64,000 bases of DNA, taken from Comamonas sp. GB3 AK4-5. Its GTDB lineage: Bacteria; Pseudomonadota; Gammaproteobacteria; Burkholderiales; Burkholderiaceae_C. The DNA lies in assembly GCF_041320665.1 (NCBI RefSeq), contig NZ_CP166730.1, positions 1,364,001-1,428,000 on the forward strand, written 5' to 3'. Every line of letters starts with the position of its first letter. The stretch's first letter is position 1. Shown piece by piece: positions 8,663-17,618 of this stretch. The notes under the pieces were generated by a model. It searched no databases. It was not told the origin of the DNA and saw nothing but the letters and a program-made list of their open reading frames with translations. The position numbers and the translations under genes are program-made.

Positions 8663-8742
8663 GCTCTAAAGGGTGATGCAGCGCGTGGCGCATTCCTGGG
8701 GTCAATGTAGAGACTGCGGGCCTTTTGTGCGCAGGTTGCGCA

Positions 8743-9414
8743 TCAACTCCACAAATCCAGAGGGGGATCGCTGGCAATGGCCTTGAGCAAGTCATTGCGC
8801 GAGACAAAGCCGGCCAGCTGCCCCTGGCCATCAGTGACGGGCAGGCCAGGCAGGCCGGTGTCCAGCAGCACGCTGGCCACGCGGCGCAGGTCGGCGCTCT
8901 CATCCACCGTGGGCACGGGGGTGAGCATCACCTCGGCCACCGGGCGGCGCGCCAGCGCAATGGCGTCGCGCACGGCGCCGGGCTCGGGCAGCAGATCCAG
9001 TGGCGCCATGTCGGCGCGCAGCAGCAGGCCAATGACCTGGCCGGCATCGTTGAGTACCGGAGCCTGGCTGATGCGGTGCTTGGCCAGGTGGTGCCAGGCG
9101 TCGTTGACCATGCTGCGCGGCGACACGGTGAATGCCCCGCGCGTCATCACATCGGACACCAGGCGCAGCGGGTGGCGTTCTTCCTTGGGCCCCTGGGCCG
9201 TGCCCTCATAGGCGGAGACGGCGCCTTGTGCCAGGGGGCTGCGCAGCGTGGTTTCCGTGGAGGGCTGGTGCAGGGCCGGGCTGCTGCTTTCGTCCTGGGT
9301 GGTGAGCGTGTTCAGCGCCTGGCTCCGTGGCACGCGGCGCACCGGAGCGATCTGCGACAGTCGCTCCGGGCCGCCGTGGTACATGGGGCCGTTGATGCCG
9401 AATACGTAAAACAT
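8743..9414 (-). CDS. CBS-domain protein
   Basis: 223 residues with a short N-terminal region (MFYVFGINGPMYHGG, a beginning I associate with Comamonadaceae CBS proteins) and a C-terminal CBS pair: first half VSDVMTRGAFTVSP to GQVIGLLLRADM, second half VAEVMLTPVPTVDES to GQLAGFVSRNDLLKAI. CBS pairs usually sense adenine nucleotides; with no catalytic domain attached the partner is unknown. The ATG at 9414 follows AAGGGAG at good spacing. It is transcribed away from serS. Confidence 0.85.
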   Translation of the reverse strand: MFYVFGINGPMYHGGPERLSQIAPVRRVPRSQALNTLTTQDESSSPALHQPSTETTLRSPLAQGAVSAYEGTAQGPKEERHPLRLVSDVMTRGAFTVSPRSMVNDAWHHLAKHRISQAPVLNDAGQVIGLLLRADMAPLDLLPEPGAVRDAIALARRPVAEVMLTPVPTVDESADLRRVASVLLDTGLPGLPVTDGQGQLAGFVSRNDLLKAIASDPPLDLWS

Positions 9415-9543
9415 GGAGTCTCCCTTGAATGGTGGGTGTGGCCGAACGTGGGTGCCGGCCTCTGGATTTCGGCAATGCCTGTACATGCTATCTATCGGCA
9501 GCTGTGCGCATTTCTTGTGGGTGGATGCGGTGTGCCGCCCTGA

Positions 9544-10959
<1,416 letters not shown>

Positions 10960-10969
10960 TTTTTTAGGC

Positions 10970-10975
10970 TATAAT
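10970..10975 (+). promoter_or_regulatory. Candidate -10 box of the tRNA-Ser/tRNA-Arg transcript
   Basis: A perfect TATAAT lies 16 bases before the tRNA-Ser 5' end and just after the serS stop. The -35 region is less clear (TTGCTG at 19-base spacing). Confidence 0.5.
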
Positions 10976-10991
10976 TTCAGCTTCGACACAC

Positions 10992-11081
<90 letters not shown>

Positions 11082-11083
11082 AT

Positions 11084-11160
11084 GCGGCTGTAGCTCAGCT
11101 GGATAGAGTACTTGGCTACGAACCAAGGGGTCGTGGGTTCGATTCCTGCCAGCCGCACCA
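11084..11160 (+). tRNA. tRNA-Arg (anticodon ACG), copy 1
   Basis: 77 bases with encoded CCA. GCGGCTG pairs with CAGCCGC; the anticodon arm CTTGG-CTACGAA-CCAAG gives ACG, read as ICG after deamination, for CGU/CGC/CGA. It lies 2 bases after tRNA-Ser, so both come from one precursor. Confidence 0.97.
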
Positions 11161-11165
11161 GATAC

Positions 11166-11198
11166 AAGCCCCAGAAACGAAAGTTTCTGGGGCTTTTG
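11166..11198 (+). terminator. Intrinsic terminator after the tRNA-Ser/tRNA-Arg unit
   Basis: AAGCCCCAGAAAC pairs with GTTTCTGGGGCTT around a GAAA loop, followed by T residues. Confidence 0.85.
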
Positions 11199-11293
11199 TC
11201 TATTTGTGAAAGCCTTGTTTTTCAGCGTCATGAAAAACAGGTTCTCTTCCAAAGTAATTTGGAAAATTCGAATTTAGGGTTATCAACTGGCCC

Positions 11294-11299
11294 TATAAT
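11294..11299 (+). promoter_or_regulatory. Candidate -10 box of tRNA-Arg copy 2
   Basis: TATAAT lies 10 bases before the second tRNA-Arg gene, so this copy has its own transcription unit. Confidence 0.45.
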
Positions 11300-11309
11300 C
11301 GATAGCTTA

Positions 11310-11386
11310 GCGGCTGTAGCTCAGCTGGATAGAGTACTTGGCTACGAACCAAGGGGTCGTGGGTTCGATTCCTGCCAGCCGCACCA
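11310..11386 (+). tRNA. tRNA-Arg (anticodon ACG), copy 2
   Basis: All 77 bases are identical to the copy at 11084-11160. The flanking sequences differ and it has its own -10 box and terminator, so this is a gene duplication rather than an assembly repeat. Confidence 0.97.
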
Positions 11387-11392
11387 AACGAC

Positions 11393-11426
11393 AAGCCTCA
11401 GAACAGAAATGTTCTGAGGCTTTTTC
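11393..11426 (+). terminator. Intrinsic terminator after tRNA-Arg copy 2
   Basis: AAGCCTCAGAACA pairs with TGTTCTGAGGCTT, followed by T residues. Confidence 0.85.
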
Positions 11427-11468
11427 GTTTGCGCAGCGCATTGCCCGTATGTGTGAAGATGGCGGGCT

Positions 11469-12032
11469 ATGAACAAGGCTTTCACCAAAGAATCCGACGG
11501 GGATGACGACGACGAGATCGGCGCGCTGCCGCCATTGCCGCCTGGGGGTAAGAACTACATCACGCCAGCAGGCTACCAACGGCTGCGTGCCGAGCTGCTG
11601 GAGTTGATCGACAACGAGCGGCCCAAGATCGTGGAGGTGGTGCACTGGGCGGCCAGCAATGGCGACCGCTCCGAAAACGGCGACTACCTCTACGGCAAAA
11701 AACGGCTGCGCGAGATCGATCGCCGCATCCGCTTTCTGACTAAGCGCCTGGAAATTGCCGAAGTGGTGGACCCCGCCGTGCACCATGGCAGCGAGCAGGT
11801 CTACTTTGGCGCCACCGTGACCTATGCCGATGATGAAGGTGTGGAGCGCACCATCACCATCCTGGGCATTGACGAGGCCGATAGCGCCCAGGGTCAGGTC
11901 AGCTGGATTGCGCCGGTTTCGCGCGCGCTGCTGAAATCACGCACAGGCGATGAGGTGCCGCTGCCCACACCCGCAGGTGTGCGCATGCTGGAGGTGCTGG
12001 AGGTGCAATACCCCAAGCCGGCCAACATGTAG
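11469..12032 (+). CDS. greB: Transcription elongation factor GreB
   Basis: 187 residues. GreB binds RNA polymerase's secondary channel and stimulates cleavage of backtracked RNA. An N-terminal coiled coil begins YITPAGYQRLRAELLEL and carries the acidic tip (NGDRSENGDYLYGKKRLREIDRR, read as SENGDY), followed by an FKBP-like C-terminal domain (VYFGATVTYADDEG, ISWIAPVSRALL-like stretch). An acidic leader of about 25 residues (DGDDDDE) precedes the usual start of the family. It is transcribed alone, between tRNA-Arg and the pilin operon. Confidence 0.95.
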   Translation: MNKAFTKESDGDDDDEIGALPPLPPGGKNYITPAGYQRLRAELLELIDNERPKIVEVVHWAASNGDRSENGDYLYGKKRLREIDRRIRFLTKRLEIAEVVDPAVHHGSEQVYFGATVTYADDEGVERTITILGIDEADSAQGQVSWIAPVSRALLKSRTGDEVPLPTPAGVRMLEVLEVQYPKPANM

Positions 12033-12136
12033 TCAAGCCAGCAGTAAACCCGGCCGGGCCGCCTTGGTTTTGGCGCCAGCCGGGCGGTGGTGACCGGGGA
12101 ACAAAAGGCGGTTGGGCAAAAAACGCCATCGCCATA

Positions 12137-12745
12137 ATGGGCCGCATGCGTGGCCCTTATTTTTTAGCCGGTCATTTCAGATATGCAGGCTTCACTTTGG
12201 TGGAATTGCTGCTCACGGTTTTTATTCTTTCCTTGTGCTTGCTGTTGGCGGCGCCCGCGCTGCAAGAGTTCTTTGTCAAAATCAAGCTGCGCCGCATTGC
12301 CGATGATTTTGCACAAACCGTTTTCAAGGCCAGAAACACGGCGGTGGGCAAGAACGTCTGCACCACCATGTGCATCAGCAGCAGTGTTGACAAGGACTTG
12401 CCGGCCTGCGGCAGCAAGGGTGATGCGGACTGGCAGCCGGGGTGGATGCTTTTCCTCAACCCTTCTTGCGATGCCAATAAAAATACGCCGGATGCGCTGC
12501 AAGACATTATTGAGCTGCGTATGGGATGGAGCGAGGAATATTATCTGCAGTCCCAATCCGGGGTGAAGAAAATCAACTTCAACGCCCGTGGTGGAAATGC
12601 GATTGCCAATGCCTCGGAATTCGATATTTACTATCGCTCTGCCGGCAATGCCCTCAACGATAAATATGGCTTGAATATCTGCCTGGATGCGCTGGGGCGT
12701 GTGCGCACCATTCCCTCCAGCCGCAGCTGCAACAACTACAAATGA
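12137..12745 (+). CDS. fimT: FimT/GspH-type minor pseudopilin
   Basis: 202 residues. The prepilin leader ends at G18, with the mature protein starting F19-T-L-V-E23, glutamate at +5, followed by the hydrophobic helix LLLTVFILSLCLLLAA. Four cysteines in the first half of the globular part (VCTTMC, ACGS, SCDA) and two near the C-terminus suggest disulfides. It is processed by PilD and joins the tip-priming complex of type IV pili; some FimT proteins bind DNA. First gene of a five-gene operon. The ATG at 12137 is the longest option; one at 12146 is also possible. Confidence 0.85.
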   Translation: MGRMRGPYFLAGHFRYAGFTLVELLLTVFILSLCLLLAAPALQEFFVKIKLRRIADDFAQTVFKARNTAVGKNVCTTMCISSSVDKDLPACGSKGDADWQPGWMLFLNPSCDANKNTPDALQDIIELRMGWSEEYYLQSQSGVKKINFNARGGNAIANASEFDIYYRSAGNALNDKYGLNICLDALGRVRTIPSSRSCNNYK

Positions 12746-12752
12746 GCCGGAC

Positions 12753-13388
12753 ATGCGGACCCATCCATATGTTTTGCATCAAGCCGGGGCTTCGCTGCTG
12801 GAGGTGATGGTGGCCTTGCTGCTGATGGCCGTGGGCTTGTTGGGCATGGCGGCGTTGCAGGCGTCCACGGCGAAATACCGGGTCAATGTCCAGGCCCAGG
12901 CGGCCGTGGCCCTGTTGGTGTCCGACCTGGCGGAGCGGGTGCGCATCAACGCCGGTGCGGCAGGGCCGGGCTTTGGTGTGTACCAGGGCGGTGGTGTTTC
13001 GCTGTATGTACTGGAAAGCAGCTGGGCTGACCAGGCCGGGGCGCCGCCAACCGTGGGCAAGGACTGCGAGCGCACGCTCTGCAGCGCGGCCGAGCGTGCA
13101 GGTTTTGACATGGCGCTGTGGCGCCAGCGCGTCAGGGAGTTGCTGCCCCAGGGCGCGGCCATGGTGCAGGGCGATAAAGCCTTGGGCATCGATGTGACGC
13201 TGATGTGGATGGACAAGGAGCAGCTCAGCGAAACCCGGGAAAAAGACGGTGGCGGTATCGCCAAACAGCTGCGCCTGGCGCCGGTGTGCGTTCTAGACGC
13301 CGACCAGACCATGGTCTACAACTGCTGTCCGGGCCAGGCCCGGGCGCCTGCGGGTGTGCGCTGCTGGCGCATGTCGTTTCTGCCCTGA
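12753..13388 (+). CDS. pilV: Type IV pilus minor pilin PilV
   Basis: 211 residues. The prepilin site is G12 followed by A-S-L-L-E17 and the helix VMVALLLMAVGLLGMAAL. The segment AALLVSDLAERVRIN-like (VALLVSDLAERVRIN) and the C-terminal region with several cysteines fit PilV. It starts 7 bases after the fimT stop. PilV contributes to the minor-pilin complex with PilW, PilX and PilE. The start at 12753 was chosen because it gives a normal short leader. Confidence 0.88.
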   Translation: MRTHPYVLHQAGASLLEVMVALLLMAVGLLGMAALQASTAKYRVNVQAQAAVALLVSDLAERVRINAGAAGPGFGVYQGGGVSLYVLESSWADQAGAPPTVGKDCERTLCSAAERAGFDMALWRQRVRELLPQGAAMVQGDKALGIDVTLMWMDKEQLSETREKDGGGIAKQLRLAPVCVLDADQTMVYNCCPGQARAPAGVRCWRMSFLP

Positions 13389-13397
13389 TCTACCCTG

Positions 13398-14468
13398 ATG
13401 CAAAGGCCGGCCATGCACAGGGCATATGCCAACCACCGGCAGCAGGGCCTGAGCCTGGTGGAGCTGATGGTGGCCATGGCCATCGGCCTGTGGGCCGTGT
13501 GGGCGTCCGCCACGGTCTATTTGCACACCGCCAGCCTGCAGCGTGCCCAGGAGCGGCGCAGCGCAGCCGAGGAGGCAGGTGCGTTTGCCATGGGGATGCT
13601 GGGCCGCGATATCTTGAATGCGGGCTTTTACCCGGCCAGTTTTGCGTCCAGCGCGGTTGATGGCAGCCAGGTGGGCGGCTATGACAGCTATCCGCCGCTG
13701 GAGTCTGCCGTGCGCAAAGACAGCGACTGGCAGAACATGGCACAGGGCTGGCCGCCCCTGGCCTATAGGGCGGGGATTTATGGCTGCGATGGTGGGGAAT
13801 TCAATGTGCAGACCGCCACCTGCCCCGCGGTGGATGCCAGCCAGCCCGACAGTCTGGTGGTGAATTACTTCAGCGCCGATGCCATGGGCGATGGCGGCAG
13901 CCGCAAAGACTGCACCGGCTCGGCCGTGGACAACGACCCCAGCAACAAATACCGGAGCAATGCCGGAAAGAAGCTGAATCAACCTCCGTTGCAGCCGCTG
14001 TTTGTCTCCAACCGCTATGCGCTGCGCGATCTGAAGAATTTTGTCGATCAGCAGGATGTGGTCACCAAGAGCCTGGCCTGCTCGGGCAATGGCATGAGCG
14101 CCTTTGGCAGCCCCGGCATTTACCAGCCCATGGTCTCGGGCTTCAAGGACATGCGGTTTCGCTATGGCGTGTATTCTGGCGAGGCCGACAGCCTTCCCGA
14201 GCGCTTTTATTCCGCGGCGGAGGTCGATGCCATGCCGGTGGTGGGCATCCATGGGCAAGCCTATACGGGCTGGCAGCGGGTCAGTGTGGTCAAGGTCTGC
14301 ATCCTCATCCAATCCCAGGGTGGTGCGGTGCGGCTGGAAGATCCAGCAGGTCAGGCAATGCGCTATCTGGACTGCGACGACAGGCCGCAGGCCCAGCCTG
14401 CGGGCCAATGGGTGCAACGCCTGGTGCAGCTCTTCGGGGTGCGCAATGCGTTGCCATACAGCTATTGA
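13398..14468 (+). CDS. pilW: Type IV pilus minor pilin PilW
   Basis: 356 residues. The leader ends at G17, followed by L-S-L-V-E22 and the helix LMVAMAIGLWAVWASATVYL. The long globular domain with several cysteine pairs (YGCDGGEF, TATCPA) and a late MRFRYGVYSG stretch agree with PilW. It overlaps pilX by 23 bases at its 3' end. Function: part of the pilus-initiating minor-pilin complex in the inner membrane. Confidence 0.88.
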   Translation: MQRPAMHRAYANHRQQGLSLVELMVAMAIGLWAVWASATVYLHTASLQRAQERRSAAEEAGAFAMGMLGRDILNAGFYPASFASSAVDGSQVGGYDSYPPLESAVRKDSDWQNMAQGWPPLAYRAGIYGCDGGEFNVQTATCPAVDASQPDSLVVNYFSADAMGDGGSRKDCTGSAVDNDPSNKYRSNAGKKLNQPPLQPLFVSNRYALRDLKNFVDQQDVVTKSLACSGNGMSAFGSPGIYQPMVSGFKDMRFRYGVYSGEADSLPERFYSAAEVDAMPVVGIHGQAYTGWQRVSVVKVCILIQSQGGAVRLEDPAGQAMRYLDCDDRPQAQPAGQWVQRLVQLFGVRNALPYSY

Positions 14469-15264
14469 GCGGTGCACCCATGCTGCAGTCCGGCGCCCGC
14501 AGCGCGGGCTGGCCTTGATCGTGGTGTTGCTGTTTTTGCTCCTGACTGCCGCCATCAGCGTGTGGGGCGTCAAGCAATCCATTTTTTCCGAGCAGCTGGC
14601 ACGCAACCAGCTGGATTACGCCGCTGCGCACGAGGCCGCAGAAACCGCGTTGCGCGATGCCGAGCGCGATCTGCTCAACCCCGGCATGACCTTGCTGACC
14701 AACGCCTCTTGCAGCCGCGGTGTATTGGCCATCACGCCGGCCGACTTCAGCGCCGATTGCGGCCGTGGCCTGTGTGTACTCAGTGATGCGGCCTACGCGG
14801 TGATGGACTGGAACAAGCCCATTGGCGGAGAGGTCTGGTGGCCCACGGCCAAGGGTGGAAAATGGAATAACAACTTTGCGCAAAAGCCCGGCCGCGTGCC
14901 TGCCAGCGCCGGTCGCTGTAATTTCTCGGGCGGCGTGCCCCTAGGGGCTTTTACCGGTGCCGCGCCGGTCAAGGCTGTGGCCCGCCAGCCCGAATACCTG
15001 GTGGAGTATTTCCGGCGCAAAAAACTGCGCATCAACCAGCAAGAATCGCAGACAACTTCCGGTGACAGCAATGCCTTGCCATGGTCTGCCATGTACCGCA
15101 TCACGGCACGGGGTTTTGGCTATTCGATGCAAACCCAGGTGGTGCTGCAAACCGTGGTGTTCCCCGATGCGCAGCAGCCGGCGGCGGGCCAGGGAATGGC
15201 CGGCAGCACGGCGCCGCGCCTGCAGTGGCGGGAGATTCCCGGCCTGCGCACCTATCCCGATTAG
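14446..15264 (+). CDS. pilX: Type IV pilus assembly protein PilX
   Basis: 272 residues from the ATG at 14446, inside the end of pilW. No later in-frame ATG precedes the membrane helix; the only nearer codon of note is ATT at 14464. The N-terminus reads QRGLALIVVLLFLLLTAAIS, the PilX hallmark without glutamate at +5, followed by WGVKQSIFSEQLARNQLD and the AAETALRDAE motif. In Pseudomonas, PilX works with PilV, PilW, PilE and the adhesin PilY1. No pilY1 follows here. Confidence 0.85.
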   Translation: MRCHTAIERCTHAAVRRPQRGLALIVVLLFLLLTAAISVWGVKQSIFSEQLARNQLDYAAAHEAAETALRDAERDLLNPGMTLLTNASCSRGVLAITPADFSADCGRGLCVLSDAAYAVMDWNKPIGGEVWWPTAKGGKWNNNFAQKPGRVPASAGRCNFSGGVPLGAFTGAAPVKAVARQPEYLVEYFRRKKLRINQQESQTTSGDSNALPWSAMYRITARGFGYSMQTQVVLQTVVFPDAQQPAAGQGMAGSTAPRLQWREIPGLRTYPD

Positions 15265-15281
15265 CCAAAGGAGTCTGCGCC

Positions 15282-15758
15282 ATGTCTTCTTCCCCGTCGC
15301 GCGGTTTTACGCTGATCGAGCTGATGATGGTGGTGGTCATCGTTGGCGCGCTGGCTGCCTTGGCCTATCCCAGCTATGCCGAACACCTGGCCCAATCCAG
15401 GCGCGTGGCCATGACGGCGGTGCTGGCCCAGGGGCAGCAGTGGCTTGAGCGTTTCTATAGCGAGAACTTCAGCTATTACCAAGTGCGGGGCAGCACGGCC
15501 TTGGCTGTGGATGGCTTTCCGCCCTCGTTGGCGCAGTCCCCGGCGCCGGGTGAGGGTGCTGCGCACTACACGCTGGAGTTGAGCGTGGATGCCAGGCAGC
15601 CTGAGGCCTATGGCCTGAAGGCCAGGCGGACGGGCGCCATGGACGCCGACCGCTGCGGTGATTACCGCATCGACCAGTACGGCCGCAAAACCCTGGAGAA
15701 TTACGACAGCAGCCGCTTTGCCGATGCAAAGCAGGCCATGGCCTATTGCTGGAAATAG
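15282..15758 (+). CDS. pilE: Type IV pilin PilE
   Basis: 158 residues. A short leader ends at G8, then F-T-L-I-E13 and the helix LMMVVVIVGALAALAYPSY, the typical PilE beginning. The C-terminal part shows LENYDSSRFADAKQAMAYCWK-like ending (ADAKQAMAYCWK) and one earlier Cys (DRCGDY), the likely disulfide. A strong ribosome site (AAAGGAG, 8 bases) precedes the ATG. It starts 17 bases after pilX. Confidence 0.9.
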   Translation: MSSSPSRGFTLIELMMVVVIVGALAALAYPSYAEHLAQSRRVAMTAVLAQGQQWLERFYSENFSYYQVRGSTALAVDGFPPSLAQSPAPGEGAAHYTLELSVDARQPEAYGLKARRTGAMDADRCGDYRIDQYGRKTLENYDSSRFADAKQAMAYCWK

Positions 15759-15812
15759 AGCATCTCAAACATCTCTCCGGCGGGCCAGGCCGCAGAAGAA
15801 CAAAGGACCGAT

Positions 15813-16937
15813 ATGCAGGCAGCCGCCGCAGCACAGGCCAGCAGCCGCTGGATGGACAGAGCATTGGATTTGGCCGAGCAGGCGCTTTACCGCACCTCAC
15901 CCAACCCCCGTGTGGGCTGTGTGCTGGTGGACGCGCTAGGCCAGGTGATTGGCGAAGGCGCCACCCAACGTGCCGGAGGCCCGCATGCCGAAGTCATGGC
16001 CTTGCGCGATGCCCAGGCCCGTGGTCATGCGGTGGCGGGCGCCACGGCCTATGTCACGCTGGAGCCCTGTGCCCACACCGGCCGCACGGGGCCTTGTTGT
16101 GTGGCCCTGGCCCAGGCCGGCGTGGCCAAGGTGTATGCCGCGCTGCTGGACCCCAACCCCAGGGTGGCAGGCCAGGGCGTGGCCTATCTGCGCAGCCAGG
16201 GTGTGGAAGTCGAAGTCGGCTTGGGAGCGGAGCGGGCCCGCGAGCTGAACCTGGGTTTTTTGAGCCGCATGGTGCGCGGCCAGCCCTGGGTGCGCATGAA
16301 GGCGGCCACCTCGCTGGATGGCAAAACCGCTTTGCCCAATGGCGCCAGCCAATGGATCACGGGAGAGGCCGCGCGCAACGATGGCCAGCAATGGCGGGCC
16401 CGTGCCTGCGCCATCCTCACCGGCGTGGGCACGGTGTTGGCCGACAATCCGCGCCTGGATGTGCGCAGCATGGCCACCGAACGCCAGCCACGGCTGGTGA
16501 TTGCCGACAGCCAGCTGCGCACTCCGCCCGATGCCACCCTGTTTGCGGCCGAACGCCAGGTGCTGATCTATACCGCGCGGGCTGATGTGCCCCAGGCCGC
16601 AGCGCTGCAGCAGCGTGGCGCGGTGTTGGTTGAGATGCCGGATGCGCAGGGGCGGGTGGATATCCCCGCCATGCTGCGCGACCTGGCCCGGCGCGAGGTC
16701 AACGAGCTGCATGTGGAGGCCGGCGCCGTGTTCAATGGCGCACTGCTGGCCAGCGGCATGCTGGACGAGCTGCTGCTCTACCTGGCGCCCAGCCTGCTGG
16801 GCATGGGGGCGGACATGGCGCAATGGGGTCCGTTGACCGACCTGGCCCAGCGCGTGCCGCTGGGCTTTCAGGAGGTACGCCAGGTGGGGGCCGACCTGCG
16901 CGTGCTGGCGCGGGTGCCGGGGCGCGACCGCTTCTGA
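15813..16937 (+). CDS. ribD: Bifunctional riboflavin deaminase/reductase RibD
   Basis: 374 residues. The N-terminal deaminase has the zinc motif H58-A-E60 and C86/C95 (PCAHTGRTGPC); the C-terminal reductase begins WVRMKAATSLDGKTAL and ends near VLARVPGRDRF. It converts the GTP cyclohydrolase II product through deamination and NADPH-dependent side-chain reduction. AAAGGA precedes the ATG. No FMN riboswitch fits in the 54 bases between pilE and ribD. The other rib genes are not next to it. Confidence 0.97.
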   Translation: MQAAAAAQASSRWMDRALDLAEQALYRTSPNPRVGCVLVDALGQVIGEGATQRAGGPHAEVMALRDAQARGHAVAGATAYVTLEPCAHTGRTGPCCVALAQAGVAKVYAALLDPNPRVAGQGVAYLRSQGVEVEVGLGAERARELNLGFLSRMVRGQPWVRMKAATSLDGKTALPNGASQWITGEAARNDGQQWRARACAILTGVGTVLADNPRLDVRSMATERQPRLVIADSQLRTPPDATLFAAERQVLIYTARADVPQAAALQQRGAVLVEMPDAQGRVDIPAMLRDLARREVNELHVEAGAVFNGALLASGMLDELLLYLAPSLLGMGADMAQWGPLTDLAQRVPLGFQEVRQVGADLRVLARVPGRDRF

Positions 16938-17027
16938 GGCTGCCAACACGCGCTTGGCACGCTCTGAAACTGTGTCATGGCGATGGGCTGCCGCTGGCTT
17001 GCCAGGATGCGGGATATGGGCTCTTGC

Positions 17028-17033
17028 TATAAT
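17028..17033 (+). promoter_or_regulatory. Extended -10 box upstream of rpsO
   Basis: TTGCTATAAT contains a perfect TATAAT with an extended -10 TG. It lies about 100 bases before rpsO. Confidence 0.5.
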
Positions 17034-17134
17034 CACAGGGTTTTGCATGGTGCAAGACGCACGCCGGAGCCTTTCCAGCCCTGGCGCAAGTAACCAAAAG
17101 ATGGCCAAGCGCTGTCTTTCTACAAGGAAAAATC

Positions 17135-17401
17135 ATGATCGCTGCCTCCAAAAAGGCTGAAGTTGTCAAGGCCAACGCCCGTTCCGAAAACGACACCGGT
17201 AGCCCCGAAGTGCAAGTGGCCCTGCTGACCGCTCGCATCAACGAGCTGACTCCCCACTTCAAGGCAAACGCCAAGGACCACCACGGTCGTCGCGGTCTGC
17301 TGCGTATGGTGAGCCGTCGTCGCAAGCTGCTGGACTACCTGAAGTCCAAGGATGCGGACCGTTACACCGCCCTGATCGCCAAGCTGGGCCTGCGTAAGTA
17401 A
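17135..17401 (+). CDS. rpsO: 30S ribosomal protein S15
   Basis: 88 residues, full length. The S15 signature includes [20 protein letters not shown] and the conserved [20 protein letters not shown] (20 residues). It binds 16S rRNA helix 22 and bridges to 23S. AAGGA precedes the ATG. It is followed by an intrinsic terminator and then pnp, the conserved rpsO-pnp order. Confidence 0.98.
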   Translation: MIAASKKAEVVKANARSENDTGSPEVQVALLTARINELTPHFKANAKDHHGRRGLLRMVSRRRKLLDYLKSKDADRYTALIAKLGLRK

Positions 17402-17418
17402 GCACAGTGCAAGATCGG

Positions 17419-17454
17419 AACGCCTGAGTTAGCGCGCTAGCTCAGGCGTTTTTT
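17419..17454 (+). terminator. Intrinsic terminator after rpsO
   Basis: AACGCCTGAG pairs with CTCAGGCGTT around TTAGCGCGCTAG, followed by TTTT. In E. coli part of the transcription reads through the equivalent site into pnp. Confidence 0.9.
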
Positions 17455-17577
17455 ACTTTGGAGTTTGTGCAAACAGAGCGAAGCTGTGTCATTCCACCAG
17501 CCCACGGGCTATCAAAAAAGATAGCTGGATGTGCGTTTGTGGAATGGCATCGTGTTCTGTTTAGCCTCCAAGCCATT

Positions 17578-17597
17578 GCTGCAAAAGCTATTGCAGC
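17578..17597 (+). promoter_or_regulatory. Small hairpin in the pnp leader
   Basis: GCTGCAA pairs with TTGCAGC across AAGCTA, 22 bases before the pnp start. E. coli pnp is autoregulated through its leader RNA, but this hairpin is short and a role is only a guess. Confidence 0.25.
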
Positions 17598-17618
17598 TAC
17601 ATAACCAGGAGTACACAT

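Larger units (their letters stand above)
8200..8742. other. Gene-free stretch occupied by two repeat elements
   Basis: The 543 bases between the small membrane gene and the CBS-protein gene are taken up by the 268-bp repeat (8214-8481) and the 175-bp element (8488-8662). The last 70 bases hold nothing I recognise. Confidence 0.6.

Noticed and set aside
11084..11426. Repeated tRNA and hairpin units as a CRISPR-like array
   Set aside because: Only two copies, both fold as tRNA-Arg, with unrelated intervening sequence. No CRISPR array was seen in the window.
15759..15812. Possible FMN riboswitch before ribD
   Set aside because: Only 54 bases separate pilE and ribD and no RFN-element pattern is present.
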